A DNA stretch of 64,000 bases from Pseudomonas bubulae (GTDB lineage Bacteria; Pseudomonadota; Gammaproteobacteria; Pseudomonadales; Pseudomonadaceae). Position numbers and translations under genes: made by a program. Below, in pieces: positions 45,213-54,545 of the stretch. The notes below the pieces were generated by a model that saw only the letters and a list, made by a program, of their open reading frames with translations, searched no databases and was not told where the DNA came from. Within the stretch, counting starts at the first letter, position 1. The number at the start of each line of letters is the position of its first letter. The stretch is taken from positions 310,001 to 374,000 of the forward strand of contig NZ_UYJA01000001.1 of the NCBI RefSeq assembly GCF_900618535.1, written 5' to 3'.

Positions 45213-46850
45213 CTATTCTCCCCAATACTGAGCATCGAACAGTTTTTTCATTCCTAACGGCTCAACATGTCTTTGGTAGATGGTGTGTCCAGGCAGGTCG
45301 AATACCTTTGTGGTTTCATCAAACTCAATTTCAGCCTTGGCCCTTTGAATGAACTGGCTTACCTTCTGGGGGAGGTCAGGTAGAGATTCGCAGTGCGGGA
45401 GAATGTTTCTGAGAATATTGCAGTTTATTGGGGTGATGTTATGTTCTTCCAGTTTCTCCCAGCTAAAAGTGGTTCCAAATCCGGAGTTGGTGAGAATAGC
45501 GCGGAGGTGATTAACCTCTTCTGTGTTTTTGATTTCAGGGAATGCTTTTTTGTAAAGTGCTTCCTTCGAGTTTTTATCTAGCATGTCGAAGCGAATTGTT
45601 TGATCAATACCTTCCAATACTCTGTCGCCCAGCCTTATGGCCATACGGGCAGATTCGGCATAAAGTGTCGCTTTTGCTTGGATTGTGATGATGGAGTGAG
45701 ATTTCTTGCAGTACGCTAGGAGGTCAATTTCTCCACCTTCGAAATCCTTCTCAAAAGCTGTTTCGAAGCCGTGCGCTTCAAAGTGACTTTTTGCTCTTCT
45801 TAGCAGTGCAGGCTCAAATAGATTGGAAATCATATTGTCATATTTGTATTTCTTTTTTTTGATTTTGTTGTTTTGAATGGAGATAAGAAGGTTTCGGGCG
45901 CCCAGGAGAGTTGGGACTATGGCAGGGCAGAAGTAGATTTCGTCTTCAATTTGCCAGAAGGGAGGTATAAATTTGTTGTGTAGATCGGTGTTTTCGCCTG
46001 CGCTACAAAAGAAAAATTCGGCGAATTTCTCGTAATCCTCATCGGATGACTTGGTTAGATTCAGGATATACTCTTTGAGTACGGAGTTCTTGAGTTTGGC
46101 CATAGCTAGGCCTTGCCACAGCTGATTGCCTAGAGGGCTGTCGTAGATCTCGTTTGCCGCTAGGTACATGTTGACCATGATCGACACGTCAATGTAGGTT
46201 TGGCCAACGCACACGAACGCGTTTCTGATTCTTTTGAATTCTTCTGCTGACGAAAAACCAATATGCGTATAGAACTCGTCCGGGACGATGTCTGCTTCGA
46301 TAAAAGTGTTTGTCGGATTAGTATACATCGCGGCTATGTATTCACGATAAGCTAATGGATCCATCGATTCTCCCCTGATTAGCCGGTATCTAATGTTTTC
46401 CGCCAGAGTTTTTGGGCTGCGCTCAAGTGCGGGGATTACCGGTAGTGATAGCTGGGTAACTATGATGTCGTTTAGTTCGTGGGTTTCAGCGTCCTTGCTG
46501 GAATAGTCAATGTACGATTCAGTTTCACCTTCTTGTGTCAGGCTGTAGATTTCATGTCGAATAAAGGGGAATACTATGTTTAGGTTGGCGCAGGCAAAAA
46601 GATGTTTGAAGTCTTCCTGGTTAATTTCATACATTGAGTCGGTGCATGATTCTAGGGTGTGATTAGTGAAGTTTGTGACTTTGTTGAATATAAAGGCGTA
46701 GGGTATTAGGGTGCTGAATGGCACTTCCTTGGTATCAAGAAGGCTATGCGTAACAATTTGGCAGAACTGGTTGTAAATGTATGGAAATGGCAGCTTTAGG
46801 ATGGGGTTTTCATCAAAAAGCTCATCGATCATGTCTTCTAGCTGTTGCAT
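45213..46850 (-). CDS. Large hypothetical protein with a C-terminal nuclease-like domain
   Basis: 545 residues. The N-terminal 350 are helical and unrecognised. At about 375-410, FEKDFEGGEIDLLAYCKKS followed by IITIQAKAT forms a PD-(D/E)XK core of the NERD or Mrr sort (E-I-D ... Q-A-K). The last 100 residues are unremarkable. AGGTAAGAA just before ATG 46850 gives a ribosome site. Codon use is AT-rich compared with the pseudogene before it, a sign of transfer. It may act alone as a nuclease in defence; unproven. Confidence 0.55.
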   Translation of the reverse strand: MQQLEDMIDELFDENPILKLPFPYIYNQFCQIVTHSLLDTKEVPFSTLIPYAFIFNKVTNFTNHTLESCTDSMYEINQEDFKHLFACANLNIVFPFIRHEIYSLTQEGETESYIDYSSKDAETHELNDIIVTQLSLPVIPALERSPKTLAENIRYRLIRGESMDPLAYREYIAAMYTNPTNTFIEADIVPDEFYTHIGFSSAEEFKRIRNAFVCVGQTYIDVSIMVNMYLAANEIYDSPLGNQLWQGLAMAKLKNSVLKEYILNLTKSSDEDYEKFAEFFFCSAGENTDLHNKFIPPFWQIEDEIYFCPAIVPTLLGARNLLISIQNNKIKKKKYKYDNMISNLFEPALLRRAKSHFEAHGFETAFEKDFEGGEIDLLAYCKKSHSIITIQAKATLYAESARMAIRLGDRVLEGIDQTIRFDMLDKNSKEALYKKAFPEIKNTEEVNHLRAILTNSGFGTTFSWEKLEEHNITPINCNILRNILPHCESLPDLPQKVSQFIQRAKAEIEFDETTKVFDLPGHTIYQRHVEPLGMKKLFDAQYWGE

Positions 46851-47450
46851 TTCTTACCTATTGCGCTGAGTTAGTGGATGGCTTTATTTCTTCGTACATT
46901 GCTTGTGACGTGTTCGATGCTTCGACTGAAGTGTACGACTGTCATCCAAGGTCGTATAGGGGGGCGTTGAGCCGTGCAGGTAGAGCCAGGATCTAAGTTA
47001 GGAGTCCTCATGTCCCTTGGTTGGTGACCCCGCAAGTATCCGGCAATGTCAGCTCGCAGCGGATGTGCGGAGTGGGGCGGGCGCAACCGCTGGGGAGGAT
47101 CTGCGCGAGGGCTCGTTCATCAGAAGGAACTGCCTGGCCGGCAGCCCCACCGTCAACAAGGGCACGGAACCTCAATACAGGGCCATCTGAGCAGGCTCAC
47201 ATTCAATGCTCTGTTGAAAGTGCAAGCGGAGCGCGCCGGCGCTTTGGGTCAGAGACTTGTCGGATAGGGCTGCTATCTTCCTCGGTCATGGGGTGCCACC
47301 AATACCCTGCTTCCTTGCACCTCCCGAAACCGAGGCGCCCAGTACATCAATCAGCGGGAGGTGGCAGTAGCTACAGGCAAATTTTGGGGTTGCCGCCATT
47401 CTGTACTATTGGAGTGTTTAGGAAAAAGTATCGTTCAATATTTGAGAGTG
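46851..47450. other. Gene-free stretch
   Basis: About 600 bp, GC-rich compared with the two AT-rich genes around it. No gene, RNA or IS end recognised. The base-composition jump on both sides marks it as a junction of different origin. Confidence 0.4.
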
Positions 47451-49088
47451 TTAGTAGTGGCAGCTGTGTCCATTACGGTGCAACATGTTGTAGTAGGTGA
47501 ACGCTCTGTAAATATCACTAAGATTGTTAGTTTTTTTAAGTTCATCAAGCATGGTTGGCTCTATTTCTAGCGTTTCTGGGTTTTTTCGCAATAACCTGGC
47601 CTTTGTTAGGTAGTAGTACGGTAGCGAAATCAGTAGTTTGCTTTCTGTGTGTTTCCCTCTTGTTGGTTTCCCGTTCTTAAAGTAGTGTATGACGATTTCT
47701 TGATAGAATTGTCTAATGTCCACGGGTATAGAGGAGATGGATTTTATCCATTGTGTTATTTCTTTGGCGAAGAGAGTGCTTTCTGTTTTGCTACAATTTG
47801 CGATGGTTAGAAATTTGGTTGCGACTCTATTCGTCAATGTTGTCATGAACTCCATTAGCTCATGATCAAGGTGGGCACGATATGGGGACTTGTGCTGCAG
47901 CTTTTCCTTAAGGAAATGGCAGTTCCCTAAGGTAGAGATCTCACCCTCATTAAATGCAGCTATATGGTTACCGCATAGAAGCGCAGTGTGCTCTCGCCAC
48001 AAAAGAGCTTCAAATGGGAGCGTTGATCGCTCCGGAAAATTATTATAAATCGGCGTAAGATGTCCTTGGACTCCATCGCTGGCTACAATTTTTACGCCGC
48101 AGCCAGGGATTTCGCAAACGCCTGCGGAACGGTAGAATATTTCGCGTAAGGTCTCGGGATGAAAACAAGTCCTCCTTCTTGATGTGTCGAAGTGATTCAT
48201 CCCAAGGCCAGCCATTTTTACGCCGAGTGGATCTTCGTTAAGATCTCCGAAATGCGGTAGGCTCGGTGAGGATGTTTTTACGTGAACTCCGGTTGCCCAT
48301 ATTGAGATCATATGTTTGGGGCGCGGGTGCCTCTTAACGTGTTCAATCATTTCAGGGTAAGGCATTAGAAGAATATCATTTTCTAGGTAGAGACTATCAA
48401 CTAGATGTTGGCGTTTCGGGGTGTCAACTTTTTCATTGCCAGCGATTAGTATGTAGTCTATCTCTATTTGGGTTTCTCTAGCTACATTGTCCGCTAGTGT
48501 TAATAGTGGGACTGGGTAGTTTTTAAATAAAGGTTTTAAGCTGAGGAGTAGAGATTTTTTTCGATCTTCAGATGCAAAGCTATCTCTCCATTCTTCAACT
48601 TGTGAAATCCATTTTTTTGCTTTGTTAGAAAACTCAGTTTTTTGGGCGTTATCTTTGAATACTTTGTCGGAGGCGCGTTTAATTTCGACTAGCGAAATTT
48701 TTATTACTTGGTTTTGCCCTGAGATGAAGGCAAAGTCAGCTCGGCGTTTGTTAGGGAGTGCGAGTTCGTCAATTATTGAGTCAAGCAGTAATTCACCTGC
48801 ATAGAGTTCAGGGGTGTGTAGCAGAAATGGATACTCTACAATTTTTTCATGCAGACGTGCTTCTCGTAAACCTTCAGAGCGACTTTGGATTTCAAGTGAA
48901 TTGTTTGATGATCCACGATTTGCTTTTTTATCTTTGGCCTTCTGGCCTTGTCTTCTATATTTGTTCTCGATGGGCTTTATCGGCTGCGTGGTGATTTGAT
49001 CCTCTATGCGGGCAAGTAACGCTTGCTGCCGATTAACTATGCTGAGGAACTCAGTAATGGCTTGGTTTTCGAGAGTTACAATGTCCAT
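47451..49088 (-). CDS. Shedu-like (DUF4263) nuclease with an HNH-like zinc module
   Basis: 545 residues. After a charged N-terminus, residues about 80-230 match the Shedu SduA nuclease region: EYPFLLHTPELYAGELLLDS, LALPNKRRADFAFI and VIKISLVEIKRASDKVF (E-x-K). Further on, AGVCEIPGCGVKI, a central QGHLTPIY and TALLCGNHIAAFN give C-x4-C ... H ... C-x-x-H, like the zinc ligands and His of an HNH endonuclease. AAGGA five bases before ATG 49088. Shedu is a one-gene antiphage system; the extra zinc module is unusual in my experience. Confidence 0.65.
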   Translation of the reverse strand: MDIVTLENQAITEFLSIVNRQQALLARIEDQITTQPIKPIENKYRRQGQKAKDKKANRGSSNNSLEIQSRSEGLREARLHEKIVEYPFLLHTPELYAGELLLDSIIDELALPNKRRADFAFISGQNQVIKISLVEIKRASDKVFKDNAQKTEFSNKAKKWISQVEEWRDSFASEDRKKSLLLSLKPLFKNYPVPLLTLADNVARETQIEIDYILIAGNEKVDTPKRQHLVDSLYLENDILLMPYPEMIEHVKRHPRPKHMISIWATGVHVKTSSPSLPHFGDLNEDPLGVKMAGLGMNHFDTSRRRTCFHPETLREIFYRSAGVCEIPGCGVKIVASDGVQGHLTPIYNNFPERSTLPFEALLWREHTALLCGNHIAAFNEGEISTLGNCHFLKEKLQHKSPYRAHLDHELMEFMTTLTNRVATKFLTIANCSKTESTLFAKEITQWIKSISSIPVDIRQFYQEIVIHYFKNGKPTRGKHTESKLLISLPYYYLTKARLLRKNPETLEIEPTMLDELKKTNNLSDIYRAFTYYNMLHRNGHSCHY

Positions 49089-49201
49089 GCGATTCCTTCT
49101 ACGATTTCCCTTGAGGTGGCTGGTTGCTTCTAGCCTTGAGTGATTGCCCTAACGTGCTAAAACTATAGCCAAACTGAGCAGTGATCTGCAGACAACAGCG
49201 T

Positions 49202-49924
49202 TTAGCTTTTCAGTATTCGAGTTTTCCCGATCAATGACTGGAATTTATGTAGCTTAAATTCGTTGCTGCCAGCATGCTGCAGTGTGGCAGTAACACACTG
49301 GAGAAATGCGAAAAGAGATGCGGCCTTGCCTTTGGCAATCGTAAAGCCATTTTGTCCGGGCGCTCTTCCATAAAAAATTGCGCCGTCAATACTTAATATC
49401 CCATTGGGAATGAATTTGTTGGAAAAAGATTTATATATATTCTCAATACCTTCCTCTGTGGAAGGGCCTTTAAATCCAATAATAAATGTTGGGATTGAAA
49501 ATTCGTCAAGAAAATGGAAGTCATCACCTTTTACTGAAGTTCTGAACAGTTCCTTGATGGAAGCTGCTTTGTCCATCGCCTTCTTACCTTGCGTTGCAAG
49601 GTTGGATTTGATTTCCAATGCGGCACATACAGACGGAGCTAAGAATAGTCGGTTCTGGTCGCTGCTGATCGGGAAGCTGATTGAGAATGGTTGCTCAATA
49701 ACGATATCAACCTGACCTGAATCATTTCCGTATTGATCAAAAATTGTTCCAGTGCCAACGCGATAGCCAGGGGCCAAAATCAGAGAAAGAAGAGACCGGT
49801 TAATTATTTCTCTCTCGGCTCCGGTAATGCTCGGAGCATATTTAGTAGAGTCTGCATGGGCCTGCATTAGTGCGGCATGTATGCCTTCCAGTTTTTGTTT
49901 TAGGAAGTTAGATGATTGAGTCAT
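49202..49924 (-). CDS. DUF6602 protein, PD-(D/E)XK-like
   Basis: 240 residues. GAEREIINRSLLSLILAPGY, VGTGTIFDQYGNDSGQVDIV and LAPSVCAALEIKSNLATQG follow the DUF6602 pattern, and contain a nuclease-like E...QVDIV...EIK arrangement. It follows a truncated helicase gene by 33 bp on the same strand, so it probably was the second gene of a helicase-nuclease operon. AT-rich. The role is unknown; the fold suggests DNA cleavage. Confidence 0.6.
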   Translation of the reverse strand: MTQSSNFLKQKLEGIHAALMQAHADSTKYAPSITGAEREIINRSLLSLILAPGYRVGTGTIFDQYGNDSGQVDIVIEQPFSISFPISSDQNRLFLAPSVCAALEIKSNLATQGKKAMDKAASIKELFRTSVKGDDFHFLDEFSIPTFIIGFKGPSTEEGIENIYKSFSNKFIPNGILSIDGAIFYGRAPGQNGFTIAKGKAASLFAFLQCVTATLQHAGSNEFKLHKFQSLIGKTRILKS

Positions 49925-49957
49925 AACCTAGATTTCGCTCTTTGAGATAAAACTGAG

Positions 49958-50236
49958 TCAGATGCTGGTTTTCTGTGAACGTAGCTTTGAAATAGCCGTT
50001 CTCGCAGCGATGATCAGCCCGAGCATGGTGTCAGTCTTCCCTGTCCCTGTTGGCATAACCACCGTAGCGGTGGAGGAGGGATCGACCACCAGATGCCCCT
50101 GGGTTGCGTAAAGCGCTGCCAACTGTGGTTTGCGCAACCCAGGTACATTCGTTTTGGGATCGTCGAGACTGAAGTTGAAGAGGTGGTTTTTCCAGCTCTG
50201 GTACACATCCGAATGCGTTATGACTAGATCGTCCAT
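49958..50236 (-). pseudogene. N-terminal fragment of a superfamily 2 helicase
   Basis: 92 residues: PGLRKPQLAALYATQGHLVV then VVMPTGTGKTDTMLGLIIAA, i.e. the Q-like region and Walker A of a DEAD/DEAH helicase. It ends soon after at SQKTSI; the DEAD box, motif III and the whole second RecA domain are missing. AGGTAA before ATG 50236 shows the original start survives. A large deletion removed the rest and joined it to the DUF6602 gene. Confidence 0.7.
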
Positions 50237-50626
50237 GGCGATTACCTAGTGTGAAAACTCAGGGGAGGGTGGCGATATGGTAGCACGCCGTAATCGCATC
50301 AATGCAAGTGCGAGCCGCTTAGCATGCGGAGCACGCAGACGTACGAATGAGCGCACGCAGGGACGAAACACCGCCGACAGAGGGGGCTCGACTCACGCCG
50401 GCCGTCCCCGCAGGGTAGGCACCATCGTAACTTAACAGTGTGGTTCGGGCTTTCAGAACTTCCGGGGGCGATGAGCAGGTGCTCACAATGAAGTCACGTG
50501 GCCTGATGCAGAGATTCAGCCCACCGGCAGAACATTATAACTAACTCAACTAAAGAACCATTTAGATGAGTTAAAAAAGGCTTGATTGAAACTTCCCCCA
50601 GAAACGTAGGGCAGACCTGCTGGATT
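50237..50626. other. Gene-free stretch between the helicase remnant and the integrase
   Basis: About 390 bp, GC-rich in its first two thirds. No gene or attachment site recognised. Confidence 0.35.
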
Positions 50627-51829
50627 CTAACTACGCCACGCAAAGAACCGTTGGTAGGCAGTTTCGGCGTTTGATTTTCGCACAAGTCTGATTACATCAT
50701 CCATCCCCAACGTCCTTGAACTGTGGTGCATACTTGTTTCTCGCAACCAGAGCAGACTCGCTTTACGGAACCCTGAGTCCGGCGAGACCACGCATCCGCT
50801 CTCGATAAGGCTATCAATGACGGCCTGACATACTGTCCGGAATAACAGTCTCGCATGAGCAGAGCTAATTGAATCTTTGCCACGAATCTTTCCGAGCAAC
50901 AATGTGTGATCATGCTCCAACGGAATGGATTGTTGGCCAAATTTCTTACGATAACGATTGATATAGTGATCTACAAACTCAGGATGTATTTTCCACGCGT
51001 GATTGCTGGGAAATTTCTCCTCCACTAAATCGTAAGTTCCATCCTGCATAAGGCGCATAGCACTTATTGTTAGATCTCCCCCTAGGCTATCGATCTCAGA
51101 TGGTTGCAACCTAAGATAATAAACGGACGCAATCATGAGCAGCGTACGCTCATGTTTGATGTCCCTATTCGCAAGGTTATTAAGCGTCAACATCAACACC
51201 GCAAATTCTTCGTCGGTGAAGACATTCGCACCAGTGTGAACAGGAAGGCTTATAGCGTAAAAGCCAGCAGCGTGTAACCTTTGCGCTGGGTTGATTGCTA
51301 TAAGGTCACTGTAGTGCAGATGCATAAAAAAACTTGCAACTACAGACATCTGCATAGCAAGCGCGCCTCTACCAGCCATGTACACTATGCGACTACGACC
51401 CCCCCCAATAAACGGTTGTTCAAAGCGAAACGGACGCCAAGCGGGGTTAAATCCTATTGCCTGTTTCAGTTTGCCGGGAGTAAATCGCCGACAAAACTTA
51501 TCTGCCACCCAGGAATTCGGGGGGGATGTGCAGAAACTCATAAATTCTTGAATGTCGCCTTCATTCAAATCAGTTATGGATTTTTTTGCCTCCAAAATGC
51601 TCCATAGCAAGAGTCGTTCGATACAGCTCCGGTAGTTTGTATAGCGCGTAGGTTCGGTATGCTTAATCAAGAACTGCTTCACCAGCAAGTAGCTTTTTGT
51701 AGACAGACTGCTAGCTGGGCATTGGTTGAGAAAATCCTGAATTACAGAGAGCTCGCCATCGACGCTGTCGGGGTCTAGCTTTGCAAATTCTTTTAGCGTT
51801 TCAAAGCAAGGACGGGGTATTGATCCCAT
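50627..51829 (-). CDS. Tyrosine recombinase, degenerate active site (second of a pair)
   Basis: 400 residues with the plan of the first recombinase: an N-terminal core-binding region (RYTNYRSCIERLLLWSIL) and a C-terminal catalytic domain. The first Arg is present (YYLRLQPSEIDSL) and so is the C-terminal Tyr (ETAYQRFFAW), but the His of H-x-x-R is replaced (LLWLRETS), and the region between them differs. It may be a non-cutting or weak partner of the recombinase encoded 40 bp upstream. Paired recombinases of this kind serve genomic islands. Confidence 0.75.
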   Translation of the reverse strand: MGSIPRPCFETLKEFAKLDPDSVDGELSVIQDFLNQCPASSLSTKSYLLVKQFLIKHTEPTRYTNYRSCIERLLLWSILEAKKSITDLNEGDIQEFMSFCTSPPNSWVADKFCRRFTPGKLKQAIGFNPAWRPFRFEQPFIGGGRSRIVYMAGRGALAMQMSVVASFFMHLHYSDLIAINPAQRLHAAGFYAISLPVHTGANVFTDEEFAVLMLTLNNLANRDIKHERTLLMIASVYYLRLQPSEIDSLGGDLTISAMRLMQDGTYDLVEEKFPSNHAWKIHPEFVDHYINRYRKKFGQQSIPLEHDHTLLLGKIRGKDSISSAHARLLFRTVCQAVIDSLIESGCVVSPDSGFRKASLLWLRETSMHHSSRTLGMDDVIRLVRKSNAETAYQRFFAWRS

Positions 51830-51869
51830 GATTTTTCTACCAGTAGTCTCTGAGAGTTATCTCTGAATA

Positions 51870-53261
51870 TCAGTCGCGATTTTGCAAACCCAGTTTTTTA
51901 AGCGAGTACGAGCGCTTATCTTCGTAACTGCTGTAGTAGATGTCCTGAGTAGTGGACAAATTATTGTGACGTAGATCCATCTGCAAGTCCTTGGGGTCTC
52001 GCCAAGGGGCATCAAGTGTCGCAGCCGTATGCCTAAGCCAGTGTGTGGAGGCCAGTCGCAGAGCCTCAATCTCGCCAGGTTGGCGATCTTCGTTCACCAT
52101 TTCATTAATAGCCTGGCCGAACAGCTTCTGGATGATCGAATGAACTGTTCGAGTGGATAACCCTGGACGACCATTCAAGGTCGCAATCAGAGGGGTCTGT
52201 TCATTAGGTAATGGCAGTTCAGGCAGCCCCATGAAGCGTCGGTATCGCTTTAGGTAACGATCAATGTATTCGGGCCTTACAGCTACCTTGGCGGCTTTGT
52301 CACCCTTACCTATGAGGTAGAACCACCAGTTGCCTTCATGATCTGTCTTGAATGAGCCCATTGTGGGCTGCCAATTCACCCGACCACAGAGATCTGAAAC
52401 GCGTAGGTACATCGAAAACAACGTCGCGGCGATGAACAGGGTGCGTTCATGGTGTTCAGGAGCAGTTGCTGCCATTTTTTCAGCGGTGGTCAGAACGAAG
52501 TCCCATTGAAGAGGCGTGAGGGCGCGTCCTGTTTGCTTCATTGAGCGCGACGCTTTGAAGCGCGATTTCTGTTTGATCGCTCTGAAGGGATTCGTTGACG
52601 TAAGGCCCTCATCAAGGCCGTATTCGTACAAGCTGCTGCAAACCGAGAAAACCTGGGAAATGCTCCCTCGTGATGGTTGGTATGGTACGCCAGTAACCGC
52701 ATTATTCATGTGCTTCGATGTTTTCACCGAGAATGGATGCCAACGTGGATTTGGGCACAGCTCTGCATCTCTGTTGGATGCCACGATCTGAAACCTACTG
52801 CGTGTCACGGGGCCGAGCCAACCTATGGGTGGAGCCATACAGAATTCCAAGAAGGCTTCAGCGTCTGCGCGACGCAGCTCCATTAGGGGCTTCTTTCTGA
52901 TTAACAATGCCCAAAGCAGCAGGCGCTCGGCATGGGTGCGATATGAAACGAATGTCGCTTCGACGTTGGAGTACGAACGCAGAAAACCGCGGACGGCTTC
53001 GAAACCATCCATGGGCTTGAGATGTGCATCAAAATTCCCCAGATAGTTCATCACCAGCGGTATGCACGGGTCGGGCTCATCGCTAGTGTGATTGACGAAT
53101 TCTTTATAGGTGTTAAACAGCGGATACGGGGCCGGCATCTTGTTATCCTTTACTGGATACTGCATTGCAGACTTCCGATTCTGGGAGTTATCGGAAGTAG
53201 GAGGCGTATCCTTCCGTTTGTTCGAGGCGAGCGTGTCCGTCTGCCTGAATGAATCGCTCAT
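51870..53261 (-). CDS. Tyrosine recombinase (integrase), intact (first of a pair)
   Basis: 463 residues. Core-binding domain with FVSYRTHAERLLLWALL; catalytic residues R (MYLRVSDL), K (LIGKGDKAAKV), H-x-x-R (THWLRHTAAT), H (LRHNNLSTTQ) and Y (DIYYSSYEDK) are all visible. AGGG lies seven bases before ATG 53261. It heads a two-gene unit reading into the second recombinase. The promoter side holds the paired TTTTAAA repeats and then dif, so the element's end probably lies between 53.3 and 54.6 kb. Confidence 0.88.
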   Translation of the reverse strand: MSDSFRQTDTLASNKRKDTPPTSDNSQNRKSAMQYPVKDNKMPAPYPLFNTYKEFVNHTSDEPDPCIPLVMNYLGNFDAHLKPMDGFEAVRGFLRSYSNVEATFVSYRTHAERLLLWALLIRKKPLMELRRADAEAFLEFCMAPPIGWLGPVTRSRFQIVASNRDAELCPNPRWHPFSVKTSKHMNNAVTGVPYQPSRGSISQVFSVCSSLYEYGLDEGLTSTNPFRAIKQKSRFKASRSMKQTGRALTPLQWDFVLTTAEKMAATAPEHHERTLFIAATLFSMYLRVSDLCGRVNWQPTMGSFKTDHEGNWWFYLIGKGDKAAKVAVRPEYIDRYLKRYRRFMGLPELPLPNEQTPLIATLNGRPGLSTRTVHSIIQKLFGQAINEMVNEDRQPGEIEALRLASTHWLRHTAATLDAPWRDPKDLQMDLRHNNLSTTQDIYYSSYEDKRSYSLKKLGLQNRD

Positions 53262-53543
53262 CGCATAGCCCTAACTATTTGATCGATGGCATGTAGGTTA
53301 TACATGGCAAACATGTCTTTGCAAGTTTTCTCTTTCAAAGCTTGATTGATGACCAGACAACTAAAGACTAATTAGTTATATATTGACAGCTTTGACCGAG
53401 CTCTGGCGGAGAAACGCCGACTGCACGGCTACAAGCCCCAAGCTGTAAGGGTTCTACGCTCAACCTACCCAGCTATTGAGAGGCGTCAATAGCGCTTTAG
53501 ATAGAGGATTTGGTCTTCACTACAACCATAACCTAAGAGGCCA

Positions 53544-53576
53544 CTTTTAAAAGATTCAGCCATTTTTAAAAGTGTT
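53544..53576. repeat. Perfect 11-bp inverted repeat with 11-bp centre, copy 1
   Basis: CACTTTTAAAA, centre GATTCAGCCAT, TTTTAAAAGTG. Two opposed arms around a short centre is the form of a tyrosine-recombinase core site. Related copies follow at 53641 and 54142. Confidence 0.7.
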
Positions 53577-53640
53577 ATAGCTGCACCATCCTAATAATAC
53601 GGACTGCACTGCAGCAACCGCCATAATTAGTGGGCCTGGG

Positions 53641-53685
53641 CAGTTTTAAAGGTTTCGATCATTTTTAAAATCTTTTTAAAATGAG
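53641..53685. repeat. TTTTAAA-box repeat, copy 2
   Basis: CAGTTTTAAAG, centre GTTTCGATCAT, TTTTAAAATC, followed closely by a further TTTTTAAAA box. Less symmetric than copy 1. Confidence 0.6.
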
Positions 53686-54141
53686 GGCGGCATCTTGAAC
53701 AACCCGTTGTCAGCTCATAAGAAATGCTCTTGAAATCCAGAGCTGTTAGTGATTTTATAATGAAGCTTCTACGAAGCTTCAGTCTGGAATAGACTTTCAG
53801 ATACGCTGCTTTCGTCTATATATCGCTATTCTCCGTGCTTGGATCTCTCTGTGCAGACATATCGGTCGGTCGCTCCAATGTTTATCCAGGCAACACACGC
53901 CGGTGTTGCATGCCCTCAACCAAGCTTAGCCTTCATGGCGTAAGCGAATTTTAGCCTACCTAGACGTAGCTTCCGGGTTGCTACCCTGATATTCGATCTT
54001 TCTGGATCTTCGCGTACGGATCGATGAGATTGGAACGTTTTGATGCGAACGATCGCACCTACGCGGCCAAGCACATATTGCTAGCGCTTTTTAGGTTTCA
54101 GAAAATCGCAAACCATCGTTTTCATTGAGCTACAGACGGGG

Positions 54142-54172
54142 TCATTTTTAAAGGTTTCAGCCAGTTTTAAAA
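54142..54172. repeat. TTTTAAA-box repeat, copy 3
   Basis: TCATTTTTAAAG, centre GTTTCAGCCAG, TTTTAAAAG. The centre GTTTCAGCCAG links copies 1 and 2 (GATTCAGCCAT and GTTTCGATCAT). Confidence 0.6.
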
Positions 54173-54517
54173 GAGGTCGTGCATTCGGGCTCTTTATCGC
54201 ACTGGGGCAACATTCTCGAAATGGGCGCTTACCAGGACGCTTGGAAGCATTTCTACGCGGCTTACGGCGTCCCGTACTAACAAAAAGTAGTCATACCATG
54301 TGTTAGGGCCTATTCCGCCAGATTAAAAAGCATTGAAATGACGTTCTCCGAGAGTGAGGATTGTTCGCAGAGGCACGGACTACAAAGCTTTCGGAACAAA
54401 AATGGGTGGCGCCACTTAAGGCGCCATCTTCAAGGGAGGGCCACATGGTCAGAGGTCGATAATGCCAGTCTGCCTGTTGAAAAGCAGCCTCCACTGGCCC
54501 TGACATTCCAATACGCT

Positions 54518-54545
54518 GTTTCGCATAATGTATATTATGTTAAAT
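54518..54545 (+). other. dif: dif site (XerC/XerD chromosome-dimer resolution site)
   Basis: XerC box GTTTCGCATAA, central hexamer TGTATA, XerD box TTATGTTAAAT, in that order with no gaps. The centre and XerD box are identical to those of E. coli dif as I know it, and the XerC box keeps CGCATAA. This is the site where XerCD resolves chromosome dimers under FtsK control, so the window lies at the terminus, unless the site was carried in by a Xer-using element. Confidence 0.9.

Larger units (their letters stand above)
53262..54517. other. Gene-poor kilobase between the recombinases and dif
   Basis: No gene supported. Holds three copies of a repeat in which two TTTTAAA boxes flank an 8-11 bp centre (53544-53576, 53641-53685, 54142-54172), and a hairpin with GGCGCC arms near 54410-54430. 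Likely att or recombinase-binding DNA. Confidence 0.5.

Noticed and set aside
53544..54172. Repeats with TTTTAAA boxes as a CRISPR array
   Set aside because: Only three copies, with irregular spacing of about 100 and 500 bp, and no cas genes in the window.
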